A stretch of DNA of 64,000 nucleotides from Kitasatospora cinereorecta (GCF_024172095.1 NZ_JAMZDX010000004.1:682001-746000), one strand, 5' to 3'; counted from the first letter of the stretch, positions 33,098 through 42,017 are shown. Numbers and translations: made by a program. The notes: generated by a model from the letters alone, not told the origin.

Positions 33098-33931
33098 CTA
33101 TCCCTTGACTGCGCCGGCGGTGAGTCCGGCGACGATGCGGCGCTGGAACAGCAGCACGAAGATCACGATCGGCACGGTGATCACCACGGCGGCCGCGGCG
33201 ATCGATCCGGTGGGCTGCTGGAACTGCGAACTGCCGGTGAAGAACGCGATGGCGGCGGGCACGGTGCGGGCCGCGGTGGTGGAGGTGAGCGAGATCGCGA
33301 AGAGGAAGTCGTTCCAGCAGAAGATGAAGACGAGGATCGCGGTGGTGACGACGCCGGGCGCGGCGAGGGGCGCGATGACCAGGCGGAAGGCCTGTGCCGG
33401 TGTGGCGCCGTCCATCTTGGCGGCCTTCTCCAGGTCCCAGGGGATCTCGCGGAAGAACGCGGACAGGGTGTAGATCGCCAGCGGCAGCGAGAAGGTCATG
33501 TAGGGGATGATCAGCCCGGCCCAGGTGTCGAAGATGCCGAGGACCCGCTCGATGTTGAACAGCGGGGAGACCAGCGAGATGGGTGGGAACATCGCGATCA
33601 GCAAGGACATGCCGATCAGGACCCGCTTGCCGGGGAAGCGCAGTCGCGCCACCGCGTAGGCGGCCATGGTGCCGAGGACGACGGCGATCGTGGTGGCGAT
33701 CACGGCGATGCCGATCGAGTTGACCAGGGCGCGGGTGAACTCCGACGTCTGGAAGATGCCGCGGTAGTTGGCCCACGTCCACTCGCGCGGGATGAAGTTG
33801 CCGTCGGTGAGGGTGCTCGGGTCCTTGAACGACAGGGCCGCGATCCAGCAGACGGGGATCAGCGCGTAGAGGATCACGAGGAGGTTGACGACTCCCCAAC
33901 CGGTGAGGGTCCTGCCGCGGTGGGACATCAT
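33098..33931 (-). CDS. Sugar ABC transporter permease (MalG-type), 277 aa
   Basis: ATG at 33931, overlapping the upstream permease stop. Six hydrophobic segments; the EAA loop is EKAAKMDGATPAQAFRLVIA PLAAP. N-terminal segment TLTGWGVVNLLVILYALIPV, and the C-terminal FQRRIVAGLTAGAVKG is the MalG-family ending. Forms the membrane channel with the upstream permease. Confidence 0.95.
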   Translation of the reverse strand: MMSHRGRTLTGWGVVNLLVILYALIPVCWIAALSFKDPSTLTDGNFIPREWTWANYRGIFQTSEFTRALVNSIGIAVIATTIAVVLGTMAAYAVARLRFPGKRVLIGMSLLIAMFPPISLVSPLFNIERVLGIFDTWAGLIIPYMTFSLPLAIYTLSAFFREIPWDLEKAAKMDGATPAQAFRLVIAPLAAPGVVTTAILVFIFCWNDFLFAISLTSTTAARTVPAAIAFFTGSSQFQQPTGSIAAAAVVITVPIVIFVLLFQRRIVAGLTAGAVKG

Positions 33932-34872
33932 CGCCGCTCCGGTTCGCCGCCCGGCGCCGCGGCGCCGAAGATCTTGATGAAGAGGAAGGCGATGGCCGCC
34001 ACGCACAGGAAGATCAGCACCGAGATCGCCGACCCGATGCCGAGGTTGAGGGCGGTGAAGAGGTTGTCGTAGCCGAGGATGGAGACCGAACCGGTGTCGT
34101 TGGAGCCACCCGTCAGGACGTAGATGTTGTCGAAGATCCGGAACGCGTCCAGGGTGCGGAACAGCAGCGCGACCAGGATGGCGGGCTTCATCAGCGGCAG
34201 GATGACCAGCCACAGCCGCTGCCAGAAGGTCGCCCCGTCGACCATCGCTGCCCGCACCGTTTCGCCGGGGACGAGGGCGAGTCCGGCGAGGAGCAGCAGC
34301 GCCATGAACGGGGTGGTCTTCCACACCTCGGCGAGGATGATCAGGCCGATGGCCTGCCACTGGTCGGTCAGCGGTGCGCTCCCGGCCGGCAGCAGTGCGG
34401 CCAGGTAGCCGGTGCCGGGTGTCCAGGCGTACTGCCACGAGTACGCGGCGACGACGGTGACGATGCCGTACGGGATCAGCACGGCGGTGCGGACGGTGCC
34501 CCGCCCGAAGATCGCCCGGTGCATGACGAGGGCGAGGGCCATGCCCAGCACGAGTTCGACGGCGACCGAAACGACCGTGATGAGGACCGTCACCCACAGG
34601 GCCTGCCACCAGAACGGTGACGTCAGCACGGCCCCGTAGTTGCCGAACCCGACCCAGTGCGCCTGGTCGGGGAAGCGCAGGTCGTAGCGCTGGAGCGAGA
34701 GGTAGATCGCGTAGGCGATCGGGTAGGCGGTGACCGCGACCATCACGACCACCGCGGGCGCGCAGAGCAGCAGGCCGAGCCGCCGCTCCTGGCGGGCGCC
34801 CTCGGAGAGTTCGCCGCGTCTGCCCGGCGCGGACGGAGCGGCGGCCTCGGTCTCGGCGGCGGGCGGACTCAC
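33928..34872 (-). CDS. Sugar ABC transporter permease (MalF-type), 314 aa
   Basis: GTG at 34872, overlapping the binding-protein stop by 4 bases. Ala/Glu-rich N-terminus; membrane helices such as LGLLLCAPAVVVMVAVTAYP, then AYAIYLSLQRYDLRFPD, and TVLITVVSVAVELVLGMALA. EAA loop: MVDGATFWQRLWLVILPLMK. It ends FGAAAPGGEPERR. Members of this class import sugars or glycerophosphodiesters. Confidence 0.95.
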   Translation of the reverse strand: MSPPAAETEAAAPSAPGRRGELSEGARQERRLGLLLCAPAVVVMVAVTAYPIAYAIYLSLQRYDLRFPDQAHWVGFGNYGAVLTSPFWWQALWVTVLITVVSVAVELVLGMALALVMHRAIFGRGTVRTAVLIPYGIVTVVAAYSWQYAWTPGTGYLAALLPAGSAPLTDQWQAIGLIILAEVWKTTPFMALLLLAGLALVPGETVRAAMVDGATFWQRLWLVILPLMKPAILVALLFRTLDAFRIFDNIYVLTGGSNDTGSVSILGYDNLFTALNLGIGSAISVLIFLCVAAIAFLFIKIFGAAAPGGEPERR

Positions 34873-36149
34873 GGGATCAACCCCTTCGAACCGAGTGCGT
34901 CCTGGATCTGGCCGCGGAGGGTGGCGACGCTGCTCTCGGGCCGGATCGCGGCGGGCGGCGAGAGGGTGTGCGAGATGGCGATGGACACGTTCTGGTAGGC
35001 CGGCGTGCGGGGCCGCACACTCGCCGTGTCGAGCGCGGCCAGCACGTCGGCGGCGAACGGGTAACTGTTCGTCAGTTCGGCCGCCTGGTAGAGACTGCGC
35101 AGCGACGGCGGGAGCCCGCCCTTGAGCGCGTTGGTGAGCTGGTTGTCGCGATCGCGCAGGCAGAGGGTGGCCGCGAAGGCGAGATCGGGGTGCCGGCTGT
35201 AGGCCCCGACGGCGAGGTCGATACCGCCGATGGTCACCGTCGCCGGCCGGTCCGCGGTCACCCCGGGGTAGGGGGCCCACTTGAAGTGCTTGAACAGCTC
35301 CGGCTGGTTGGCCTTCATGGACGGGTAGACGAACGGGTAGTTCAGTTCGAACGCGGCGGTGCCGGACTCCATCGCGAGCCGGTTCTGGTCCTCCATCTGG
35401 TTGGACAGCGACGGATCAGCCGCCGCGGAGTGCGCGGTGTCCCGCATGATCCCCGCTGCGACGACGGCCGGCGGCCCGAGTGAGGGTGCCTGGGCGTCGG
35501 GCGTGAGGATCGCGCCGCCCGCGCTGGTCACCAGGGTGTTGAACCAGACCGTCAGCCCCTCGTACTGGGCTCCCTGGATCTCGACGTAGTGCGGCTTCCC
35601 GGCCTTCGCCAGCGCGTCGGCCTGCGCCAGCATCTCGGCCCAGCTCTTCGGCGGATTCTGCACCAGGTCGTCGCGGTACCAGAGCAGTTGGGTGTTCGAG
35701 TTGTAGGGGGCGCCGTAGAGTCTGTCCTTCCAGGTGGCGGTCTGCACCGCCGCATCGAGGGTGTCGGCGGTCGCCTGCTCCTTCATCGCCCCCGTCCACT
35801 CACGGATCCAGCCGGCCTCCGCGAACTCGGCCGGCCACGTCACGTCCAGGCCCATGATGTCCACCCCGGCGTCGTGCGCGGCCAAGCGGCGTACCAGTTG
35901 CTGCCGCTGCCCGTCGGCCGTGCGGGGCAGTTTGTTGTAGTGGATGACGTAGCGGCCGCCCGATGCCCGGCTGCAGGTGTCGGCGGCCTGCTGCAGCGCG
36001 CCGGAGTCGTCCGGGAAGTTGTACCAGTTGAGCGCGACGGCACCACCTCCGCTGCCGCTGCTCCCGCAGCCGGTGAGCGCGGAAAGAAACACCGGCAGCG
36101 CGGCGACGGCAGCGGGCCATCGGGTACGGAACGTCCGGCTGCTGAGCAT
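34869..36149 (-). CDS. Sugar ABC transporter substrate-binding lipoprotein, 426 aa
   Basis: ATG at 36149 follows AGGAGTGCG. Lipobox LTGC after a hydrophobic signal (AAVAALPVFLSALTGCGSSG). Mature protein is a type 1 extracellular solute-binding protein: VALNWYNFPDDSGALQQAAD, LDVTWPAEFAEAGWIREWTG, YGAPYNSNTQLLWYRDDLVQ, then FELNYPFVYPSMKAN. Substrate probably an oligosaccharide such as trehalose or maltose-type sugar; not decidable here. First gene of the operon with two permeases and an ATPase. Confidence 0.94.
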   Translation of the reverse strand: MLSSRTFRTRWPAAVAALPVFLSALTGCGSSGSGGGAVALNWYNFPDDSGALQQAADTCSRASGGRYVIHYNKLPRTADGQRQQLVRRLAAHDAGVDIMGLDVTWPAEFAEAGWIREWTGAMKEQATADTLDAAVQTATWKDRLYGAPYNSNTQLLWYRDDLVQNPPKSWAEMLAQADALAKAGKPHYVEIQGAQYEGLTVWFNTLVTSAGGAILTPDAQAPSLGPPAVVAAGIMRDTAHSAAADPSLSNQMEDQNRLAMESGTAAFELNYPFVYPSMKANQPELFKHFKWAPYPGVTADRPATVTIGGIDLAVGAYSRHPDLAFAATLCLRDRDNQLTNALKGGLPPSLRSLYQAAELTNSYPFAADVLAALDTASVRPRTPAYQNVSIAISHTLSPPAAIRPESSVATLRGQIQDALGSKGLIP

Positions 36150-36441
36150 CGCACTCCTGACCTCGGAGACGGTCTGCCGCGTCACGTTACAAAGGCTCGC
36201 CCCCCGCAGCGCCGGACACGCGGGGCGCCGGCCGGACATCCCTCGGATGGCGCAGCCTCGCTCCGGTGATCGCACGACCTGCGGGTGGCACGGACCGACG
36301 GACCCCGGACACCGGGTGGTGACGGCAGCCGGTGAGGCCAGCTCCTCGCCCGCCGCGACGCGGGCCCGGGTCCCGACATGCGGTCGCTCTGCGCGGTTGC
36401 ACGGTCGCGAATTCGGGGCTGGCGAATCCGGAATGCGGGTT
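36150..36441. other. Intergenic gap, 290 bp
   Basis: Upstream of the ABC transporter operon. It contains no supported gene. An operator for the sugar transport operon would be expected here, but no LacI-type palindrome stands out. Confidence 0.35.
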
Positions 36442-36453
36442 CATACTTGTGAT
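36442..36453 (+). promoter_or_regulatory. Degraded promoter of module copy B
   Basis: GGTTCATACTTGT matches the -10 region of copy A (10673-10685) exactly, with CATACT at 36442-36447 and the GTG start again 6 bases downstream at 36454. The -35 region, CTGGCG at 36419-36424, is poor, consistent with decay. Confidence 0.4.
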
Positions 36454-36777
36454 GTGGCGGAGAACCTCAGGCCGCGTACGAGCTGGACGTTTTCCCCCCA
36501 GCACGCCCGGGTCCTGTTGACGATCTCGCGCGACACGAAGGTTCGCGTGCGGGATCCCGCCGCCGCGTGCGAACCGACCGAGCGGTCCGTGCAGGCGACC
36601 GCCACCGATCCGGAGGACACCTGCTTCCTGACTCACGCCCGCAGAGGGCGCCGCAACCACGACCTGGTGGCGCAGCACACGTTCATCCCGCGAATCCCAC
36701 CCACCGGGTGCCCCGATCCCGCATGCGCCGGCAGTCGGCCGCGGCGCCGGAGCGGCGGTGGTCCCGATGGACGATGA
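36454..36777 (+). pseudogene. Winged-helix regulator, decayed module copy B
   Basis: Starts VAENLRPRTSWTFSPQHARV and aligns with copy A at 10689 for the full winged helix. Key helices carry disruptive changes relative to copy A: RDLAAACEM becomes RDPAAACEP, AVQAIITDLETAG becomes SVQATATDPEDTC and the wing NHYRI becomes NHDLV. Several of the changes introduce proline into helices. The reading frame is open, but the fold would not survive. After residue 85 similarity fades and the frame drifts to a stop at 36777. Confidence 0.75.
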
Positions 36778-36895
36778 CGCTGTGGTGGACAGCGCGGCCG
36801 GGGTGCCCGCGGCGCGCTTCGCCGGACTCACCAACATCCCGCTCGAGCTCGGCCGCGCCACAGCCCGGGCCCAAGCCGGGCGCGACCGCCGGCCG
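36767..36895 (+). pseudogene. Remnant of the 90-aa module protein (copy B)
   Basis: MDDDAVVDSAAGVPAARFAG keeps the start of the copy A protein at 11108; NIPLELGRATARAQAGRDRR then corresponds to its end (NIMLELERAAAHARAQGHRP). About 40 codons of the middle are deleted, and no stop follows in frame for a long way. Confidence 0.65.
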
Positions 36896-36971
36896 ACGGC
36901 GTCGCTGGTCGGCGAGCCCGAACCCGCGATACCGCCGGAACGAAACCACCGAGCCAAAGAGGTGCAGGCTC

Positions 36972-37391
36972 ATGGGAACCCGACACCCCGTACCCACTCA
37001 CAGCCGACACGGCAACGCACCCGCGCTCCGGGTCACCACCCCCGGCACCGACGGCGCGCTGATCGTCCGGCTCGCCGGCGAGATCGACGTCACCCAGTGC
37101 CGGACCTTGGAACTCCACCTCGTCAAGGCCTTCAGCAGCCGACCCGAGCAGCTGGTCGTAGACCTGTCCCACGTGACGTTCTGCGACACCGCCGGTCTGA
37201 ACTCCCTGCTGAGAGTGCACCGGGCCGCCCGGGCCGCCGACAGCCGACTCGTTCTGGCCCGCCCGTCACAGCCCGTCAGATCCCTGCTCGAGATCACTGG
37301 CATGTGCCAGGTCTTCACCGTCAGCCCCGTCCTCCGCACAGCCGTCAGTACCGAGACCGCCGCGCCCGGCGAGCTGGGAGTGTCGCCATGA
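36972..37391 (+). CDS. STAS anti-sigma factor antagonist, 139 aa
   Basis: ATG at 36972 after AGGTGCAGGCTC. The domain starts at about residue 17: LRVTTPGTDGALIVRLAGEI, QLVVDLSHVTFCDTAGLNSL, RSLLEITGMCQVFTVSPVLR. The phospho-acceptor position is Thr (CDTAG) instead of Ser; a Thr can also be phosphorylated. Part of module copy B whose regulator is decayed. Overlaps the next gene by 4 bases. Confidence 0.9.
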   Translation: MGTRHPVPTHSRHGNAPALRVTTPGTDGALIVRLAGEIDVTQCRTLELHLVKAFSSRPEQLVVDLSHVTFCDTAGLNSLLRVHRAARAADSRLVLARPSQPVRSLLEITGMCQVFTVSPVLRTAVSTETAAPGELGVSP

Positions 37392-37621
37392 ACAACCCCT
37401 GGCGGTATGCGATCACCCTGCCAGGCCCTCCCGGCGGGCACGCCCCGTCGCGGGTCGTGACCGTCGAGTTCACCGGCGAACACAGTGCGGACGGCAACCC
37501 TGTCTATGCGGATGTGCACACGGGTCTGCGGGTGGAGATCCACGACGGTGCGGCCAAGGTCCTCGGCCCCCTCTCGGGTGCGGGCCCACGGAGCTGCCTG
37601 CATGCCGTGCCCGTCTCCTGA
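37388..37621 (+). CDS. DUF6296 family protein, 77 aa
   Basis: ATG at 37388 overlaps the STAS stop (ATGA). MNNPWRYAITLPGPPGGHAP, then VVTVEFTGEHSADGNPVYAD and a Cys near the end (GPRSCLHAVPVS). It fits the pattern of short DUF6296 proteins found beside STAS or SpoIIE genes in streptomycetes. Function unknown; co-transcribed with the antagonist. Confidence 0.75.
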   Translation: MNNPWRYAITLPGPPGGHAPSRVVTVEFTGEHSADGNPVYADVHTGLRVEIHDGAAKVLGPLSGAGPRSCLHAVPVS

Positions 37622-37879
37622 CGCCGCCCGGCAGGCCGGGTCATGCCGCCCGCAGGCTCGGCCGCGCGGTCGCGAAGGCGTCCTGGCGGACGTGCCCTCA
37701 GCCAGCAGCCTCGAGCGGTCAGCGCACGAATCCGGCAGGTGGTGGCCTCGACTGCGCCGACCGCGCGAAGAGCAGCACCATGCCCGACGACCCAACCGAT
37801 TCGACTGCCGGAAGCGCCGGGGTGTGGAACGCGGCCGGTCGGTGAAGCGGGACGCTCCGAAGGTATGCCGCCGCGTGGC

Positions 37880-39547
37880 ATGCTCGGTTACGTGAGCGAC
37901 CGCGAGGAGCCAAGGGCGTCAGGGCCGGACGGGGACGGCTCCGACCCGGGGGCCGGCGACCCGTTGCTCTCCTCCAGTCGATACGTCCCCCGCCGCAAAG
38001 CGCCAGGCGGCGACGGACTGCCCGGTGCCACGCCGGTGCCGGCGGTCCAGGAGATGCTGGATGCCCTCCCGGGCTCGGTGATCTTTCTCCTGCCGGTGCG
38101 AGAGGCTTGGGGTGAGGTGGTGGACTTTCGGATCGCGGCCGCCTCCCCCGAGGCGGTTGACATCGGGGCGCGCCGGGGCAGAGACCTGGTCGGGCTGAGC
38201 GTGCTGGAGACGTATCCGACCGTGGCCGGCACCGGGCTGTGGAACGGATACCTGAAAGCGCTGGAGACCGGTTCCCGCTACGAGGGAGAGCCGTTCGAGT
38301 ACGAGGAGGTCCTTGCCGGCATCCCCCGCCTGTCCCGGTTCGCCGTCCGCGCCGCGGTCTGCCGAGAGGGCCTGATCGTGTCCTGGACCCGGCTGGACAG
38401 TGGCGAACGCGAGCGCCGCAGGCTGACCGTGATGCAGCGCCTCGGGAACATGGGATGGGCGGACTGGGACCTGGTCCACGACGTGATCACCTGGTCGGAC
38501 CAGGCGTACGCCGTCTTTGACCGGGAGCGCTCTCTGGGCCCGATGACATGGGAGGAACTGCCCACCCACGTCCTCGCGGAGGACCTGCCCGCGCTCGACG
38601 ACACCGTGCGGCACCTCCTCGGGCAGGGCGGATCCATCGACCACACCTTCCGCATCACCACACCCCGCGGGCGAGTGCGGCACGTGCGGATCGTGGCGGA
38701 AGCCGAGAAGGACGCCCACGGCGACCCGGTCGAGGTCCACGGCTTCTTCCAGGACCTGACCGCCGCCAAGGAGGCCGAGGAGCAACTGCTCGAACAGGAG
38801 CGCACCGCCCTCGCCCAGCAGACCCTGCTCACGGCCGAACGCGGACTCGCCGCCCGTCTCCAGAACGCCCTCCTGCCGCAGGCCCAGCAGTCCCTGCGCC
38901 TGGCCGGTCTCACCGTGGACGTCGCCTACCGACCGCAGCAGGAGAGCCTCACCGTGGGCGGCGACTGGTACAGCGCCATCGAACTGCCCGACGGCGCCGC
39001 CCTGCTCGTCATCGGCGATGTCGCCGGACACGGTCTGGACGCGGTCGCCACCATGGCCCAACTCCGCTTCAGCGCCAAGGGCATGGCCATCACGGCCGGC
39101 ATCCCGCCGGAGACGATCCTCACCCGGCTGAACACCCTGCTCCTGCACACCACGCAGCGGGACTTCACCACCGCCACCATGATCCTGGCCCGCTACGATC
39201 CCACGACATCACGCCTGACCTGGGCACGAGCCGGCCACCCCCCTCCCCTGCTCCTGCGCCGAGGACAGGCCCATTACCTGCCCCTTCCCCAAGGCATCCT
39301 GCTCGGCGCTACTCCCGCCCCCCGGTACGAGCCATCCACCCTCCACCTCCTGCCCGGCGACCACCTCCTGCTCTACACGGACGGCCTGATCGAAAAGCAG
39401 GACCAGTCCTTGGACGAGGGTTTCATCCGGCTGGCCTCCACCGTCGAAGCCTGCGCCGAAAGCCCCCGCCTGCTCGGCGGCATCCTCGATGCTCTTGCCA
39501 CGACCCGACGCCGCGACGACATCTGCGTCCTCCACATCGCCCGCTGA
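37880..39547 (+). CDS. PAS-SpoIIE (PP2C) phosphatase, 555 aa
   Basis: Start is uncertain: ATG 37865, ATG 37880 or GTG 37892 are all in frame without a good ribosome-binding site. Residues about 65-190 and 195-310 are PAS-like (NMGWADWDLVHDVITWSDQA; DHTFRITTPRGRVRHVRIVA). A linker coiled coil (KEAEEQLLEQERTALAQQTL) leads to the PP2C-type SpoIIE domain: VGGDWYSAIELPDGAALLVI, GDVAGHGLDAVATMAQLRFS, HLLPGDHLLLYTDGLIEKQD, RDDICVLHIAR. The Asp residues of the metal site are present. It dephosphorylates STAS antagonists, such as those encoded nearby, in response to a PAS-sensed signal. Confidence 0.92.
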   Translation: MLGYVSDREEPRASGPDGDGSDPGAGDPLLSSSRYVPRRKAPGGDGLPGATPVPAVQEMLDALPGSVIFLLPVREAWGEVVDFRIAAASPEAVDIGARRGRDLVGLSVLETYPTVAGTGLWNGYLKALETGSRYEGEPFEYEEVLAGIPRLSRFAVRAAVCREGLIVSWTRLDSGERERRRLTVMQRLGNMGWADWDLVHDVITWSDQAYAVFDRERSLGPMTWEELPTHVLAEDLPALDDTVRHLLGQGGSIDHTFRITTPRGRVRHVRIVAEAEKDAHGDPVEVHGFFQDLTAAKEAEEQLLEQERTALAQQTLLTAERGLAARLQNALLPQAQQSLRLAGLTVDVAYRPQQESLTVGGDWYSAIELPDGAALLVIGDVAGHGLDAVATMAQLRFSAKGMAITAGIPPETILTRLNTLLLHTTQRDFTTATMILARYDPTTSRLTWARAGHPPPLLLRRGQAHYLPLPQGILLGATPAPRYEPSTLHLLPGDHLLLYTDGLIEKQDQSLDEGFIRLASTVEACAESPRLLGGILDALATTRRRDDICVLHIAR

Positions 39548-39659
39548 CCACTCACCGCCCGCGCCCCCACCCGGCCCGGCCCGGCATCGAACGGTTCGCC
39601 TCACAGCCGCCACGGCGCAGGCAGGAACGCGGCCCCTCGGGCAACGCAGCGCCCACCGC

Positions 39660-39904
39660 GGAGACGACCGGCCCCTGATGCTCGAGCACATAGTCGGGCA
39701 GGCGCTGCGCGAGCTGACGTCGTCGGGCGCGGTGTCGACCACGTAGCGGGCGGCGGCGACCAGCGCGGCCAGCGCGTAGGCGTGGAGGGTGGCGCGCAGG
39801 ACGGCGGGCCGCACGCGCTCCAGCTCCCTCACGTCGGCCGTCACACCTGGCTCGACCCCGCACACCGGCCGCACGAGCCGCCAAAAGCCGAGCGGCTCCT
39901 CCAC
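39660..39904 (-). pseudogene. Possible gene fragment
   Basis: On the minus strand MEEPLGFWRLVRPVCGVEPG and ADVRELERVRPAVLRATLHA YALAALVAAARYVVDTAPDD have coding-like composition with GC-rich third positions, then an apparent frame change near 39715 (AQRLPDYVLEHQGPVVSAVG in another frame). No family recognised. The remaining parts of 39548-40049 show nothing else. Confidence 0.35.
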
Positions 39905-40049
39905 CCGCAGGCACCCTCACCGCGGGTGGCGGCGGCGCAGGGCCGCACTTCCCACGGAGCCGTCCCGGGCCGGGGTGTGAACCCACGACCGGGGCCAGAT
40001 CCGGGTCGTGACGGCCCATGGCGTCGCAGTCCGGTCGGTCGTTCTGCGC

Positions 40050-40493
40050 TCAGAGCACCGCTGTGAGGCCGGTGGACAGCTCGGCCCAGACGGTCTTGCC
40101 ACGGTAGTCAGGGTCGGGGACGGTTCCCCAGCGCCGGGTGACGCGCTCCACGATGAGTACGCCGAAGTGGCCGCCGGAGCCGTCGACACGGCCGGCGCTG
40201 AGCACGGGCAGGGCGCACGAGTGGTCACTGACCTCGATGCGCAGCAGGCCGGGTCGGTGTTCGATGAGCAGTTCGCGTGGGCCCTTCCCGTGTCGGCAGG
40301 CGTTGGTCACCAGTTCCAGGACGACGAGGAGGATGTCGTCGGCGAGGTGAGGCGGCCGGCCTGGGGCGGGGGTGAGCAGGTGCCATTCGGCGAGAGCCTG
40401 GCGGGTGAAGTCCACGGCCAGGGAGACGGGCCCGTCGGTGTGGGTGGTGAAAGGCAGCTGGCGCCGTTCTCCCCGGCCGGAGGCAGCTCGCAT
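40050..40493 (-). CDS. HATPase anti-sigma factor-like protein, 147 aa
   Basis: MRAASGRGERRQLPFTTHTD start, then ADDILLVVLELVTNACRHGK (N box ELVTNA), LLRIEVSDHSCALPVL in the G1 position and GGHFGVLIVERVTRRWGTVP in the G2 position. It belongs to the RsbW/SpoIIAB-like GHKL ATPase family common in Streptomyces. Such proteins bind either a sigma factor or phosphorylate a STAS antagonist. The G1 box lacks the usual Gly-containing motif, so kinase activity is less sure. Candidate partner of the STAS proteins at 36972, 41229 and 42550. Confidence 0.85.
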   Translation of the reverse strand: MRAASGRGERRQLPFTTHTDGPVSLAVDFTRQALAEWHLLTPAPGRPPHLADDILLVVLELVTNACRHGKGPRELLIEHRPGLLRIEVSDHSCALPVLSAGRVDGSGGHFGVLIVERVTRRWGTVPDPDYRGKTVWAELSTGLTAVL

Positions 40494-40838
40494 GATCGTC
40501 GCCCCCTCGGATCTGGTGGGTAACTCCTCGAATCGAGGCGGCTACCCGGTTCCCCCGCCTCTACTCCCTGCCCAGGCGCCGCCCCCTCCGGGAAGGTCTC
40601 GGCCATGCGGCCCTCCGCACCCGTGGCGGGCGCATGAGCCGCCCGGGAGTCCCGTGACGGGCGGCGAGTCCTCACCCTGCACAACTGCGCTGCGCTGCCT
40701 GGCCGTTTGCCTCACACCGCCGACGGTATACGTGCATCCACGAGGGGCGGTGAGCAGCCGTCGACGGGATCGGCACCGACCTTCTCCGCCGGCTCCGCCG
40801 TGCCCGTCTCGATCGCCGCACCACACCAGGGAGTACCA
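40494..40838. other. Intergenic gap, 345 bp
   Basis: Between the divergent HATPase gene and the DUF6131 gene. No gene supported. GGTATACGT at about 40722 is the only AT-containing element; a promoter for the short downstream gene may lie there. Confidence 0.35.
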
Positions 40839-40994
40839 GTGATCATCCTCGGCGTCATCCTGCTCATCATCGGCTTCGTCACCGGGATCTCGATCCTGTG
40901 GACCATCGGCATCGTCCTGGCCGTCATCGGGCTCATCCTGTGGGTGGCCGGTCTCCTCGGCCACGCTGTCGGCGGCCGCCGCCACTACTACTGA
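40839..40994 (+). CDS. DUF6131 small membrane protein, 51 aa
   Basis: GTG at 40839 after AGGGAG. VIILGVILLIIGFVTGISIL WTIGIV, then LAVIGLILWVAGLLGHAVGG RRHYY. Two membrane helices and a basic aromatic tail. Close paralogue of the gene at 25354. Confidence 0.88.
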   Translation: MIILGVILLIIGFVTGISILWTIGIVLAVIGLILWVAGLLGHAVGGRRHYY

Positions 40995-41228
40995 CAGGCG
41001 GTAGTGCCACCCCGTGTCGGCGCGCCGGGACTGAAGACGGCACGCTGACCCCGCCGTGTCCGCGGGAGCCGAGGACGCTCGTCGCCCCCACCGCACCCGA
41101 ACGCGGAACATGGCCGGTACCACCCGGGCATTGCCGCCGGCGGCCCGGGCCGTGTGCCTCTGCAGCGGTCGGAGGTGTCCGTGGTCGCGGAGCCGGTACC
41201 CGGGGGACCGCACCCGCCCTGGAGGCCC

Positions 41229-41585
41229 TCAGGCAGGATCCGCGATCGACCGGAGGGCCTCCTCGGCGCTGCCGTGAACGGGGAACAGCGCTCCGGTCTC
41301 CGTCAGCTCCAGCACCCGCACCGTCTGGCGGGCGGGAGCGACCAGCACGAGAGGGACGCCCTCGGCCAGCGCGCGCCAGCGAGCGGCCAGCAGCACGTTG
41401 AGGCCGCTGGAGGTGAAGAATTCCACCCGGGCCAGGTCGACGGCGAGCAGCGCCGGCCGCTGGTCGAGGGCGGCGGTCAGTGCCTGGTCGGCGACGTCCT
41501 CGCTGTCCATGATCATTTCGCCGGTGAAAGAGCAGACGAGGGCGTCGCCGACCCGTACGGTTTCCGACTTCAGGCAGGCAGACAC
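41229..41585 (-). CDS. STAS anti-sigma factor antagonist, 118 aa
   Basis: GTG at 41585, with GGAGAA upstream. VSACLKSETVRVGDALVCSF, then ALLAVDLARVEFFTSSGLNV, LLAARWRALAEGVPLVLVAP and VRVLELTETGALFPVHGSAE. Phospho-acceptor Ser in TSSG. Compact form without the Pro-rich N-terminal extension. Followed upstream on the same strand by the 102-aa gene, 11 bp away. Confidence 0.9.
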   Translation of the reverse strand: MSACLKSETVRVGDALVCSFTGEMIMDSEDVADQALTAALDQRPALLAVDLARVEFFTSSGLNVLLAARWRALAEGVPLVLVAPARQTVRVLELTETGALFPVHGSAEEALRSIADPA

Positions 41586-41596
41586 AACACTTCTCC

Positions 41597-41905
41597 TCAG
41601 TCCACGGGTACGGGCTGCGAAGGGCCCCTGACTCCGTCGGCCGCAGTGTCCGGCTCCGGACGCCGGGAGGCGATCCGCTCCAGGCCCAGCCACAGGTCCA
41701 GGGCCTGCTCGCGCAGCCCCGCGACGGTGCCGCTCCCCGCCTCCACCGCGCTGAGGTAGGCCTCGATACCGGCGACCGCGTGATGCACCTGCCGGCGCAG
41801 CGGCACCACCCGGCCGGCGTCCTCGCCGTGCTCACGGGGCGGGCCTATCCGCTCGGCCAGCACAGACCTGAGCCGGGCCAGCCCCTCCCTGCTCATCGGA
41901 TCCAC
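41597..41905 (-). CDS. Helical protein upstream of a STAS gene, 102 aa
   Basis: GTG at 41905 (VDPMSREGLARLRSVLAERI) after GGAGATGG; ATG at 41896 is an alternative. Predicted all-helical: VVPLRRQVHHAVAGIEAYLS, then AGLREQALDLWLGLERIASR. No family recognised. It is 11 bp upstream of the STAS gene and likely in one transcript; may be a sensor or partner. Confidence 0.7.
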   Translation of the reverse strand: MDPMSREGLARLRSVLAERIGPPREHGEDAGRVVPLRRQVHHAVAGIEAYLSAVEAGSGTVAGLREQALDLWLGLERIASRRPEPDTAADGVRGPSQPVPVD

Positions 41906-42017
41906 GGAACCATCTCCAGACGAACGGCCGCCGCACAGGACGGCGGCGGAGGCGGTTCCTCCACTGTTCGCCAGTTCGCCGGACATGTCAACCATTGCAC
42001 GAATTCGCTGTCCGGTT

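Noticed and set aside
31898..34072. A 724-codon plus-strand frame across the ABC transporter operon
   Set aside because: No family pattern, and the minus strand holds a perfect ABC ATPase with all motifs and overlapping permeases.
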